A stretch of 12,680 nucleotides of DNA from Bacillota bacterium. GTDB lineage: Bacteria > Bacillota > Sulfobacillia > JAJZYS01 > JAJYTV01. Both the position numbers and the translations under genes were made by a program. Of the stretch, positions 7,545-12,680 are shown piece by piece. A model generated the notes under the pieces. The model saw only the letters and a list, made by a program, of their open reading frames with translations, was not told where the DNA came from and ran no database searches. Position 1 is the first letter of the stretch. Each line of letters opens with the position of its first letter. Location: the NCBI GenBank assembly GCA_021786135.1, contig JAJYNV010000046.1:1-12680 (forward strand), in the 5' to 3' direction.

Positions 7545-8318
7545 ATGCGAGGGACCGTCGCCAGCAGGATTGTCCCGGAACCCGCGGAGAAGGAGAGGTG
7601 CATCTTTGCACGCCTTGCTGCAAGAGGGGAGGCTGCCACGACGAAAGCCATCCTGCTGGATGCGGGCAACACGCTTCTGCACCTCGACTACGCCTGGCTC
7701 GCCGCGGCAGCACAAGGCCTCGGCTGCACCATCCGCGAAGAGGGTGTCGGCGTCGCCGCCGCGGGCGTCGGCCGCCGAGGCTGGCCTGCGCCCCTGATCG
7801 ACGATCGGCCCACCGCGTTCTTCCCTGGCTACTTCGGCGCGATCGGCGAAGCGATCGGGCTCGCCAGGGATGCCGCCGCACAGTTCGCCGCGGCCGCGGA
7901 GCGCGAGCACCTGCGCGATCCGCGCGGCCTCTGGCGGATCCCCGCGCCGGAAGCCGCCGCCGTCCTCGAGGAACTTGCGGCGCGCGGCATCATGCTCGGC
8001 GTCGTCTCGAATTCCGACGGCCGCGTCGAACAGCAGCTCACCGCCGCCGGCCTGCGCGCACCGCTGCGGGTCGTGGTCGACTCCTATCTCGTCGGTGTCG
8101 AAAAGCCGGACCCGCGCATCTTCCGCATCGCGCTCGACCTGCTCGAGGTGGACGCCGCCGAGGCGTGGTACGTGGGCGACCTTCTCCAAGTCGACGTGAA
8201 GGGCGCCCAGTCCGCCGGCATGGCGGCCCTCCTCTACGACCCCTGGGACGCCTACCCAGAACTCGCGACAGGGCGCATCCAGGCGCTCGCGGAGCTCCTC
8301 CGCCTCCCGCCGCTATAG
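7545..8318 (+). CDS. HAD-superfamily hydrolase, subfamily IA-like (start uncertain)
   Basis: The only clear plus-strand gene; it is divergent from cphB and convergent with the next HAD gene. From ATG 7545 it encodes 257 residues with HAD motif I LLDAGNTLL (nucleophile Asp39), motif II VVSNSDG (Ser155), motif III EKPDPRIF (Lys187) and motif IV YVGDLLQVD (Asp212, Asp217). A cap domain lies between motifs I and II. The second Asp of the usual DxD motif is Gly here, as in the DAGGTL type. The first ~30 residues are unlike a HAD N-terminus. The fold should begin at T-T-K-A-I-L-L, where GGGGAGG (7626-7632) precedes an ACG (7638), not a canonical start. Phosphatase activity on a small metabolite is the family expectation; the substrate, and any link to cyanophycin, are unknown. 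Confidence 0.85.
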   Translation: MRGTVASRIVPEPAEKERCIFARLAARGEAATTKAILLDAGNTLLHLDYAWLAAAAQGLGCTIREEGVGVAAAGVGRRGWPAPLIDDRPTAFFPGYFGAIGEAIGLARDAAAQFAAAAEREHLRDPRGLWRIPAPEAAAVLEELAARGIMLGVVSNSDGRVEQQLTAAGLRAPLRVVVDSYLVGVEKPDPRIFRIALDLLEVDAAEAWYVGDLLQVDVKGAQSAGMAALLYDPWDAYPELATGRIQALAELLRLPPL

Positions 8319-8355
8319 AGAGTCGGCGATGGAGGACGCGCGCGGCCCGAACGGC

Positions 8356-9051
8356 CTAGCCAAGAACGGCAGGCACATCGGCGATGCTCTTGATCCTGGG
8401 CCCGTCCCATCGGGCCGCGGCGTCGTGTTTGCGCGCCGCGGCGCCGCTCTTCGGCGCGACGAGCACGGCGTGCATGCCGACGGCAGCGGCGCCGGGTAGT
8501 TCGTCGTCGCTCCCGTCGCCGACGTATAGGCAGCGCCCCGGCTCCGCCTCGAGCCGACGGCACGCGAGTTCGTAGATGCGAGGGTCCGGCTTTGCCATGT
8601 GAACCGCCGCCGACAGGATGGCGACGTCAATGTGGCGTGAAAGCTCCGTATCGTCCCAGAGCGGCACAAGCTCCATAGCGCAGTTGCTGATCAGGCCGAT
8701 GCGCATTCCGCCGCGGCGCAGCGCCATGAACGTCGGCAGGACCTCGTCGTAGGGGACGAGGAGGGAGCGCTCGTAGTCGAGCCGGCGGGCGAGAGCCGCC
8801 TCCACCTGGTCGCGTGGCGGGTGGGCGCCGATGATCTGGCAGGCCCGGGCGATGCTCTCCTGCGCATCGGTGAACTGTCCCATTACGCGGTCTTGCCAGA
8901 GTTGCCCGTTCCAGGCCCTGCGAAAGGGCTCGAGCGGCACATCGAGGTCTCTGGCCATGCCTCTCAGGCAAGGCTCGTAGCCGCCTTTCGAGAAGCTTGG
9001 CACCAGAGTCCCGAAGAGATCGAAGACGACCGCCTCTGCCTTCAGGCCCAT
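8356..9051 (-). CDS. HAD-superfamily hydrolase, subfamily IA (haloacid dehalogenase-like)
   Basis: 231 residues from ATG 9051. Motif I is VFDLFGTLV with nucleophile Asp11 and Phe in place of the second Asp, a variant known in haloacid-dehalogenase-like and some phosphatase members. Motif II is LISNC (Ser122), motif III AKPDPRIYE (Lys154) and motif IV YVGDGSDDEL (Asp179, Asp182, Asp183). The long frame extends upstream to 9318, but the extra 89 residues look noncoding. GGAGG sits only one base before the ATG; a CTG two codons downstream has better spacing (seven bases), so translation could begin there. The gene converges on the plus-strand HAD with only 37 bases between stops and no obvious terminator. 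The substrate cannot be inferred. Confidence 0.88.
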   Translation of the reverse strand: MGLKAEAVVFDLFGTLVPSFSKGGYEPCLRGMARDLDVPLEPFRRAWNGQLWQDRVMGQFTDAQESIARACQIIGAHPPRDQVEAALARRLDYERSLLVPYDEVLPTFMALRRGGMRIGLISNCAMELVPLWDDTELSRHIDVAILSAAVHMAKPDPRIYELACRRLEAEPGRCLYVGDGSDDELPGAAAVGMHAVLVAPKSGAAARKHDAAARWDGPRIKSIADVPAVLG

Positions 9052-9572
9052 CCCTCCGCTTTGCTCGTCGGTGCCGCACGCTTCTGCACCGGCGTGCCGT
9101 GCTCCTGCGAGGCGCGGGCGCCGGGGAGTGCGTGCACTCCGGCAACGGGAAGCGATGATGTAGCGAGGCAACCTGTCATCCGCCGGCCGAAGCCGATGCG
9201 GCCTGGGACCTGCACCGGTGACCGTAGTGCCGCCACGAAGCGGACAAGCACACAATGTCGCTGCCTGCACTGCGGCGCTCGAGGCCTGGGCCAGGTCGGC
9301 GCCTCGCGCGGATTCCACCGAGCAGGCGGCTCTGTCCGCGCCACGCCCTCACAGCGTCGCACGGAACTACTGCGTCATGCTATCGAGCGATGGGCGATCA
9401 CATCCTGGAACCTCCAGGCTGGGTCCACAGGCTCGAGAATCCCTGGCGACCAGGAGCTTCTCTACCATGTCATCGCGAACAACGCGCTCGATAGCAGCCG
9501 CATGGGCCAGGCATTCGACATGGGCGAGGTGGACTATCTCGACGGCGAGGAGTTGGGTCATCGTGGGCAATC
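9052..9572. other. About 520 bases without a gene I can support
   Basis: This stretch lies between the veg terminator and the minus-strand HAD gene, where Bacillus has sspF. I looked for a small acid-soluble spore protein, a tRNA, a promoter and a transposase and found none. Two overlapping frames near the right end look mildly protein-like. One is a minus-strand frame 9570-9367 of 67 residues starting M-P-T-M-T-Q-L-L-A-V-E-I. The other is a plus-strand frame ending at 9591, with high GC at third positions over about 9440-9555 but no start codon in front. Neither has a ribosome-binding site or a family I recognise. The stretch may hold the promoter of the HAD gene or a decayed gene. Confidence 0.5.
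9125..9140. repeat. Near-perfect 16-base dyad upstream of the HAD gene
   Basis: The arms GGAGTGC (9125-9131) and GCACTCC (9134-9140) flank a two-base centre. The gap is too small for an RNA hairpin, but the length and symmetry suit a dimeric DNA-binding protein. It lies about 75 bases upstream of the HAD start at 9051. A chance occurrence in GC-rich sequence is possible. Confidence 0.3.
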
Positions 9573-9601
9573 AAAAAGGGAGGCACCGTGAGGTGCCTCC
9601 C
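9573..9601 (-). terminator. Rho-independent terminator of veg
   Basis: Read on the minus strand, a perfect 10-bp stem (GGGAGGCACC / GGTGCCTCCC; 9592-9601 with 9578-9587) closes a TCAC tetraloop and is followed by TTTTT (9577-9573). It lies 15 bases after the veg stop. It isolates veg transcription from the downstream region. Confidence 0.93.
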
Positions 9602-9615
9602 TGGCCATATCTCTT

Positions 9616-9888
9616 CTAATTTACGTTGACCCTATGAAAGACGCCGTCCGACGCCACTTCGAGTTCCACCGTCTCGGTAAGAATATCGGCATAGCTGAAC
9701 GACACGCGCCTCGCGCCAGAGGGCTCATCGTCGATCTTCACCACGAAGATGTACGGATAAGTCCGCTCCAGGACGCCTTCCCGCTCGTCCACCTTACGGC
9801 GTCCGCGGTTCGCCTTGAGGCGAATCCTTTCGCCGATCATGCCGTCCAAGTCGCGCTTGATATCCGACAAGACGCGCTTAGCCGCCAA
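9616..9888 (-). CDS. veg: Veg protein
   Basis: A small protein of 90 residues from TTG 9888, close to the 86 of Bacillus Veg. Conserved stretches are LSDIKRDLDG (7-16), RIRLKANRGRRK (21-32), ERTYPYIFVV (41-50) and the signature SYADILTETVEL (65-76). In B. subtilis, Veg is made at a very high level and has been linked to biofilm matrix gene control and spore outgrowth; its molecular action is unclear. A GTG at 9897 is also in frame but lies inside the AAGGAAGT ribosome-binding site; the TTG is seven bases after that site and gives M-A-A-K-x-x-L-S-D-I, like the Bacillus start. It is monocistronic here: two promoters upstream, a strong terminator downstream. Confidence 0.95.
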   Translation of the reverse strand: MAAKRVLSDIKRDLDGMIGERIRLKANRGRRKVDEREGVLERTYPYIFVVKIDDEPSGARRVSFSYADILTETVELEVASDGVFHRVNVN

Positions 9889-9926
9889 ACGCCCCACTTC
9901 CTTCCTGAACGGAGCGGTACGCTCTC

Positions 9927-9955
9927 ATACTACCAGAAAGAAAGCACGGGGTCAA
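9927..9955 (-). promoter_or_regulatory. veg promoter, proximal (sigma-A type)
   Basis: Minus strand: -35 TTGACC (9955-9950), a 17-base spacer, -10 TAGTAT (9932-9927) preceded by TG in the extended position (TGGTAGTAT). Transcription would start near 9920, about 30 bases before the TTG start of veg. Confidence 0.85.
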
Positions 9956-9964
9956 GATCGAAGC

Positions 9965-9994
9965 ATTGTATCAAAGCCTTTGAAACGGTGTCAA
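9965..9994 (-). promoter_or_regulatory. veg promoter, distal (sigma-A type)
   Basis: Minus strand: a perfect -35 TTGACA (9994-9989), an 18-base spacer and -10 TACAAT (9970-9965). It is in tandem with the proximal promoter, the two -10 boxes being 38 bases apart. The surrounding sequence is noticeably AT-richer than the genes. The pair fits the very strong veg expression known from Bacillus. Confidence 0.88.
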
Positions 9995-10120
9995 GCGGCA
10001 TTGTGTCGCCAAGCGTTCGCGCGTCGGATCATCCAAAAGGGCCCCGAGGTGTGGGCGCCTGTCCGCTCCAGTTGTTTTCCGCGCACGTCGAGCCCGGCCA
10101 GCCGTGATCGCCCGGAGCGC

Positions 10121-10591
10121 TCACTTCGTGTACTTGTCCGCGACGGTCGAGGCCCCGAACGAATCGGGCTTGATCTTGGCGTCGAAGCCGCTGCCGGAGA
10201 CCATGCCCACGATCTCGCGAATGAGATCGCGCGTATCCCCGTTCTGGCCGATGTCGAGGTGGATCTCGATATCGAAGCTCTGGTAGCCTCGGCGCGACAG
10301 CATCTCCGTGAGGCGGCTGGCGACGCCCAGGCTGAGCGACGTCTCGAGCAGGATCCGCTGGCGCAGGCTGGGCAGACGCCGGCGCACCTCGCGATGGTAG
10401 TAGTAGCGCGCACCCTTGCCCAGGCGATGGATGACGATGGCCGTGACGAAGGTGACCTCGTCCCGTGCCTGGGAGTCGGTGCCGATGATCAGCTTATGCT
10501 GTGCCTGCGGCTCCCCGCGGATGAAGGTGACGATATCCTGGAAGACCTGCTCCAGGTCCATCACGCCGCGGCTCGGGCTGTGATAGAGCAT
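10121..10591 (-). CDS. YkuK family RNase H-like protein (DUF458)
   Basis: 156 residues from ATG 10591. The conserved marks are KLIIGTDSQ (33-41, Asp39), HLDIG (111-115, Asp113) and the C-terminal KPDSFGASTVADKYTK (141-156), all typical of the YkuK/DUF458 family, predicted to have an RNase H-like fold. The two Asp residues sit where such a fold would place acidic metal ligands, but no biochemical role is established to my knowledge. A GTG at 10612 is also in frame and abuts the rsmA stop, but GGAGG nine bases before the ATG and the family N-terminus favour 10591. It follows rsmA by 21 bases and probably shares its transcript. In Bacillus this place between rsmA and veg is held by yabG. Confidence 0.88.
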   Translation of the reverse strand: MLYHSPSRGVMDLEQVFQDIVTFIRGEPQAQHKLIIGTDSQARDEVTFVTAIVIHRLGKGARYYYHREVRRRLPSLRQRILLETSLSLGVASRLTEMLSRRGYQSFDIEIHLDIGQNGDTRDLIREIVGMVSGSGFDAKIKPDSFGASTVADKYTK

Positions 10592-10612
10592 TACCCTATC
10601 CCTCCACCACAC

Positions 10613-11479
10613 TCAGATCGGCGCATCGCCGAGATCGCCGGCCAGCGCCTCCGTGCGCTCGCCCAGGCCTGCGGCGAGGCGACCGAATTCAATCAGGGTC
10701 AGTGTCTCGCCACGCCGCTGCGGGTCGATGCTGGCCTTCTCGAGCGCAGCTGCCGCCTCGGCTGGCGCGAGCCCGAATCCCTCGCGCAGGGCCCGTGCGA
10801 GCGTCTTGCGCCGGTAGCGGAAGGCGACAGCCACCACAGGGCGCAACGCTGACCAGGCCAACGCGACGGGAGGCACATGGGGCACGAGGCGTATGACCTG
10901 CGACGAGACCTTCGGCGGCGGGTAGAACTGGGCCGGATTGGCCCTGGCCCATGGTTCGACATCGGCCGCATATTCCCTCAGTAGGGTGAGCGCTCCGCGC
11001 TCGGATGATCCGGGCGGCGCCTTGAGGCGATCGGCCACCTCGCTCTGCAGCATGAGTACCGCCAAGGCCGGCCGGGCGGCGAGCACGGCCGCGACGAGTG
11101 CCGTCGAGATGTAGTAGGGCAGGTTGCCGACAAGCTTCCCGGACGGTCCAAGGAGGGATCCGATGTCCACAGTGAGCGCGTCCGCCTCGCAGAGGTGCAG
11201 CCGCGGGCCGAAAAACGCACGCAGGTGCGCTGCGAGCGCGCGGTCGATCTCGATCGCGTGCACGTCGCCCCCGCGCTCGATCAGGCCCTGTGTGATGGCC
11301 CCCAGTCCCGGACCGATCTCCACGACGCGATCCCCGGGCACGATCTCGAGCCCGGCGACGATGCGCTCGCGTAGATTGTAGTCGACGAGGAAATTCTGCC
11401 CGAGGCGCTTCAGAGGTTGGGCGCCAAGCCCGGCGAGCAACTCCCGGACCACGCTCGGTGAGGTAAGTTTCGGCTCCAT
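10613..11479 (-). CDS. rsmA: 16S rRNA (adenine1518/1519-N6)-dimethyltransferase RsmA (KsgA)
   Basis: 288 residues, the normal length. It dimethylates the two adjacent adenines in the 3'-terminal hairpin of 16S rRNA using SAM, a late step of 30S maturation. Motifs: LGQNFLVD (26-33), the SAM-binding VVEIGPGLGAIT (52-63), AIEID (75-79), CEADAL (97-102), the catalytic NLPYY (119-123) and YPPPKVSSQVIRL (186-198). The C-terminal domain is complete. The ATG at 11479 has almost no ribosome-binding site (CGGAA immediately before it), and the -10 box ends seven bases upstream of the ATG, so the transcript may be nearly leaderless. The Bacillus neighbour rnmV, usually just upstream, is absent here. Confidence 0.97.
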   Translation of the reverse strand: MEPKLTSPSVVRELLAGLGAQPLKRLGQNFLVDYNLRERIVAGLEIVPGDRVVEIGPGLGAITQGLIERGGDVHAIEIDRALAAHLRAFFGPRLHLCEADALTVDIGSLLGPSGKLVGNLPYYISTALVAAVLAARPALAVLMLQSEVADRLKAPPGSSERGALTLLREYAADVEPWARANPAQFYPPPKVSSQVIRLVPHVPPVALAWSALRPVVAVAFRYRRKTLARALREGFGLAPAEAAAALEKASIDPQRRGETLTLIEFGRLAAGLGERTEALAGDLGDAPI

Positions 11480-11486
11480 TTCCGTT

Positions 11487-11495
11487 ATTGTAGCA
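11487..11495 (-). promoter_or_regulatory. Extended -10 promoter of rsmA
   Basis: The minus strand carries TGCTACAAT (11495-11487), an extended -10 element with a TACAAT hexamer. No good -35 is found 16-19 bases upstream, as is common for extended -10 promoters. Transcription would start within one or two bases of the rsmA ATG. Confidence 0.6.
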
Positions 11496-11517
11496 TGCCG
11501 TCACTCAGGACGCGCGA

Positions 11518-11545
11518 AGCGGCGCCCCTTGGGCGGGGCGCCGCT
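11518..11545 (-). terminator. GC-rich hairpin after the 3D-domain gene
   Basis: A perfect 11-bp stem AGCGGCGCCCC / GGGGCGCCGCT (11535-11545 with 11518-11528) closes a six-base loop, starting 11 bases after the stop at 11557. No U-tract follows in either direction, so it is not a canonical intrinsic terminator. It may still end or protect the transcript, and it separates this gene from the rsmA promoter. Confidence 0.55.
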
Positions 11546-11556
11546 CTGGATCTGCC

Positions 11557-12372
11557 TCAGTTGGCGGAGAGCTCGTAGACGGTGACGCTCTGCCGGCCGT
11601 AGTCGAGAGCCTGCTGCCCGGTGTCGAAGCAGAGGTCGATGCGGTTGCCGACGATCGCTCCGCCTGTATCGGCGGCCAGCGCGTAGCCGTAGCCGGGGAT
11701 GTAGAGGCTGGTGCCGAGCGGAATCACGCTCGGATCCACCGCCGCCACGCCGTAGCGCGCGGGGACACCCGTGGCCGTTCTGCCGTTCGACCAGCTGGGG
11801 TCCGCCCAGTAGGCGGTAGCTACCATGTCCAGGGTTGCCGCCACGCGTCCTGTGAAGCTGCCGCGCGAGACCTCGGGCAGCTTCGCGCCGATGTGCACGA
11901 GTTCCGCACGCGCGGGCCGCACGATCTTCTCGTCGACGATCGCGACGGATACGACGCGCGTGCCCTGGTAGATCCGCCGGACGGTCTCCACCGCCACGCC
12001 GGGCTTGCCCGGAGCGGCGATGAATTCGCGTCCGAGCGCCAGGGTCGGGTCATAGACGGTGCGCACGCCGTAGGAGACTGGAACCGATACGTCGCTCACC
12101 CGCGCCGCCACGATCGTGGCCGTGCCCTGCGCGTTGCCGCTCCAGAGAGCATCCTGGTAACCGGGTGCGGGATCGGCGCTGTCGAGTGTGGCGCCGTACG
12201 TGGGCAATGGGAGCGGCTTTTTGGCGAGTGTCTTGTGCGCCTTCGCAGCAGCCCGGATGACATGGGCGCTGCGCAGGGTGGTAGCCCCTGCGGCGTAACC
12301 CGCAAGCAGGACGAGCAGAGCGCCCGATATCAGCGCGATGCTGCGCCATCCCACCTGCCGAAGCGTTGGCAA
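11557..12372 (-). CDS. YabE-like G5/3D-domain cell-wall protein
   Basis: 271 residues from TTG 12372, which lies five bases after a full AAGGAGGT site. One N-terminal membrane segment (about 11-30, ISGALLVLLAGYAAGA) anchors or exports it. Residues about 88-163 look like a G5 domain (TVYDPTLALGREFIAAPGKPG, then VETVRRIYQGTRVVSV). Residues about 182-268 are a 3D domain with the Asp-containing AVDPSVIPLGT (211-221), AADTGGAIVGNRIDL (233-247) and CFDT (248-251). 3D proteins resemble the catalytic barrel of MltA/Rpf/Sps-type lytic enzymes and trim peptidoglycan. The in-frame ATG at 12438 lies in the promoter and is rejected. YabE and its relatives sit between tatD and rsmA in Bacillus. Its own promoter and leader hairpin lie upstream. 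Confidence 0.92.
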   Translation of the reverse strand: MPTLRQVGWRSIALISGALLVLLAGYAAGATTLRSAHVIRAAAKAHKTLAKKPLPLPTYGATLDSADPAPGYQDALWSGNAQGTATIVAARVSDVSVPVSYGVRTVYDPTLALGREFIAAPGKPGVAVETVRRIYQGTRVVSVAIVDEKIVRPARAELVHIGAKLPEVSRGSFTGRVAATLDMVATAYWADPSWSNGRTATGVPARYGVAAVDPSVIPLGTSLYIPGYGYALAADTGGAIVGNRIDLCFDTGQQALDYGRQSVTVYELSAN

Positions 12373-12388
12373 GACGGACCTCCTTCTT

Positions 12389-12420
12389 CCTACAACCTTC
12401 CATTCGGCAGAAGTTGTAGG
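12389..12420 (-). promoter_or_regulatory. Leader hairpin abutting the ribosome-binding site of the 3D-domain gene
   Basis: On the minus strand CCTACAACTTC (12420-12410) pairs with GAAGGTTGTAGG (12400-12389) with one bulged G, closing a nine-base loop. The hairpin would begin within a few bases of the predicted transcription start and end four bases before AAGGAGGT (12385-12378). It could stabilise the 5' end or control access to the ribosome-binding site. Confidence 0.6.
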
Positions 12421-12428
12421 ACTGCCGT

Positions 12429-12457
12429 ATTCTATCACCCGCCTCCTCTTGCTTCAA
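12429..12457 (-). promoter_or_regulatory. Promoter of the 3D-domain gene (sigma-A type)
   Basis: Minus strand: -35 TTGAAG (12457-12452), an exact 17-base spacer and -10 TAGAAT (12434-12429). The predicted start near 12422 leaves a leader of about 50 bases containing the hairpin. It lies 32 bases past the tatD stop. Confidence 0.75.
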
Positions 12458-12488
12458 ACACGGAAATGATGAGAATTTTACTTCGCGC

Positions 12489-12680
12489 TCAGGCGCCTGA
12501 GCCGAGTGGGCGGAAAATGTCGCAGGCGTTGCGGCTCGTGGCGAGCGCGAGATCGTCGACCGGGACGCCCTTGGCCACCGCTAGTGTGGCGAGCGTTTCG
12601 ACCACGTACGCGGGCTCGTTGCGCCGGCCGCGATGCCCCTGCGGCGCGAGATAGGGGCTGTCGGTCTCGACGAGCAGACG
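12489..12680 (-). CDS. tatD: TatD-family metal-dependent hydrolase, C-terminal 63 residues (partial)
   Basis: The gene enters from the right edge. The visible end begins RLLVETDSPYLAPQGHRG (1-18), followed by RRNEPAYV, the hallmark C-terminal signature of TatD DNases; Asp7 in ETDSPYL is a metal ligand in the family. It finishes with a predicted helix up to NACDIF and a TGA at 12491-12489. TatD enzymes are TIM-barrel 3'-5' DNases, cytoplasmic. Position next to a YabE-like gene and rsmA matches Bacillus yabD. The N-terminal three quarters lie outside the window. Confidence 0.93.
   Translation of the reverse strand, partial: RLLVETDSPYLAPQGHRGRRNEPAYVVETLATLAVAKGVPVDDLALATSRNACDIFRPLGSGA

Noticed and set aside
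7612..7881. N-terminal extension of cyanophycinase to 7881
   Set aside because: It is antisense to the HAD gene and Arg-rich; cyanophycinases are about 270 residues.
8319..8355. Bidirectional terminator between the convergent HAD genes
   Set aside because: Only short GGCC-type inverted repeats are present, with no stable stem and no T-tract.
7352..8359. Plus-strand frame with Cys-rich start at GTG 7598 (C-T-P-C-C-K-R-G-G-C)
   Set aside because: A GTG sits just after AAGGAGAG and the first residues look like a Cys motif, but the rest is an Arg-rich shadow of the HAD gene in another frame.
9425..9450. Possible tRNA T-arm (CTCGAGA loop)
   Set aside because: The flanking bases do not form a 5-bp stem, and no acceptor, D or anticodon arms could be assembled around it.

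Overview
The window is a GC-rich bacterial chromosome segment in which almost every gene reads on the minus strand. Veg, a PurR of the Bacillus type (winged helix plus phosphoribosyltransferase-like effector domain), a G5/3D-domain protein like YabE, and the order tatD - yabE-like - rsmA - ... - veg - ... - ispE - ... - purR - glmU - prs all point to a Bacillota chromosome. This is the classic tatD/rsmA/veg/ispE/purR/glmU/prs neighbourhood of Bacillus and Clostridia. The strong GC bias and high GC at third codon positions suggest a high-GC lineage of the phylum; the exact taxon cannot be fixed from the sequence alone.

Layout, following minus-strand transcription from the right end. (1) 12680-9578: the 3' end of tatD; a well-formed promoter and leader hairpin in front of a G5/3D cell-wall protein; a GC hairpin; rsmA from its own extended -10 promoter; a YkuK-family RNase H-like gene; then veg, driven by two tandem sigma-A-type promoters and closed by a perfect 10-bp terminator hairpin with a U-tract. 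(2) 9572-9052: about 520 bases with no gene I can support. (3) 9051-6631: two convergent HAD hydrolase genes, the plus-strand one divergent from cyanophycinase (cphB). (4) 7461-1: a tightly packed run cphB - cphA - ispE - NTP-transferase-like - purR - glmU - prs with overlaps or short gaps, except for a 128-base gap after ispE.

Functionally, cphA makes the Asp/Arg storage polymer cyanophycin and cphB degrades it to dipeptides. Their coding regions are 13 bases apart and appear translationally coupled. Downstream genes serve isoprenoid precursors (IspE), purine control by PRPP (PurR), UDP-GlcNAc synthesis (GlmU) and PRPP synthesis (Prs, only the first 10 codons in the window). The right half serves rRNA methylation (RsmA), cell-wall remodelling (3D protein), TatD-type nuclease and Veg functions.

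The most interesting feature is a cyanophycin cassette flanked by HAD genes, lying where Bacillus carries sspF between veg and ispE. Further points are the missing rnmV, yabG, ridA and spoVG at their usual places, the absence of a canonical start codon at the expected N-termini of both divergent genes (cphB and the plus-strand HAD), and a leader hairpin abutting the ribosome-binding site of the 3D-domain gene. I found no RNA gene, CRISPR array, insertion sequence or clear new defence system.
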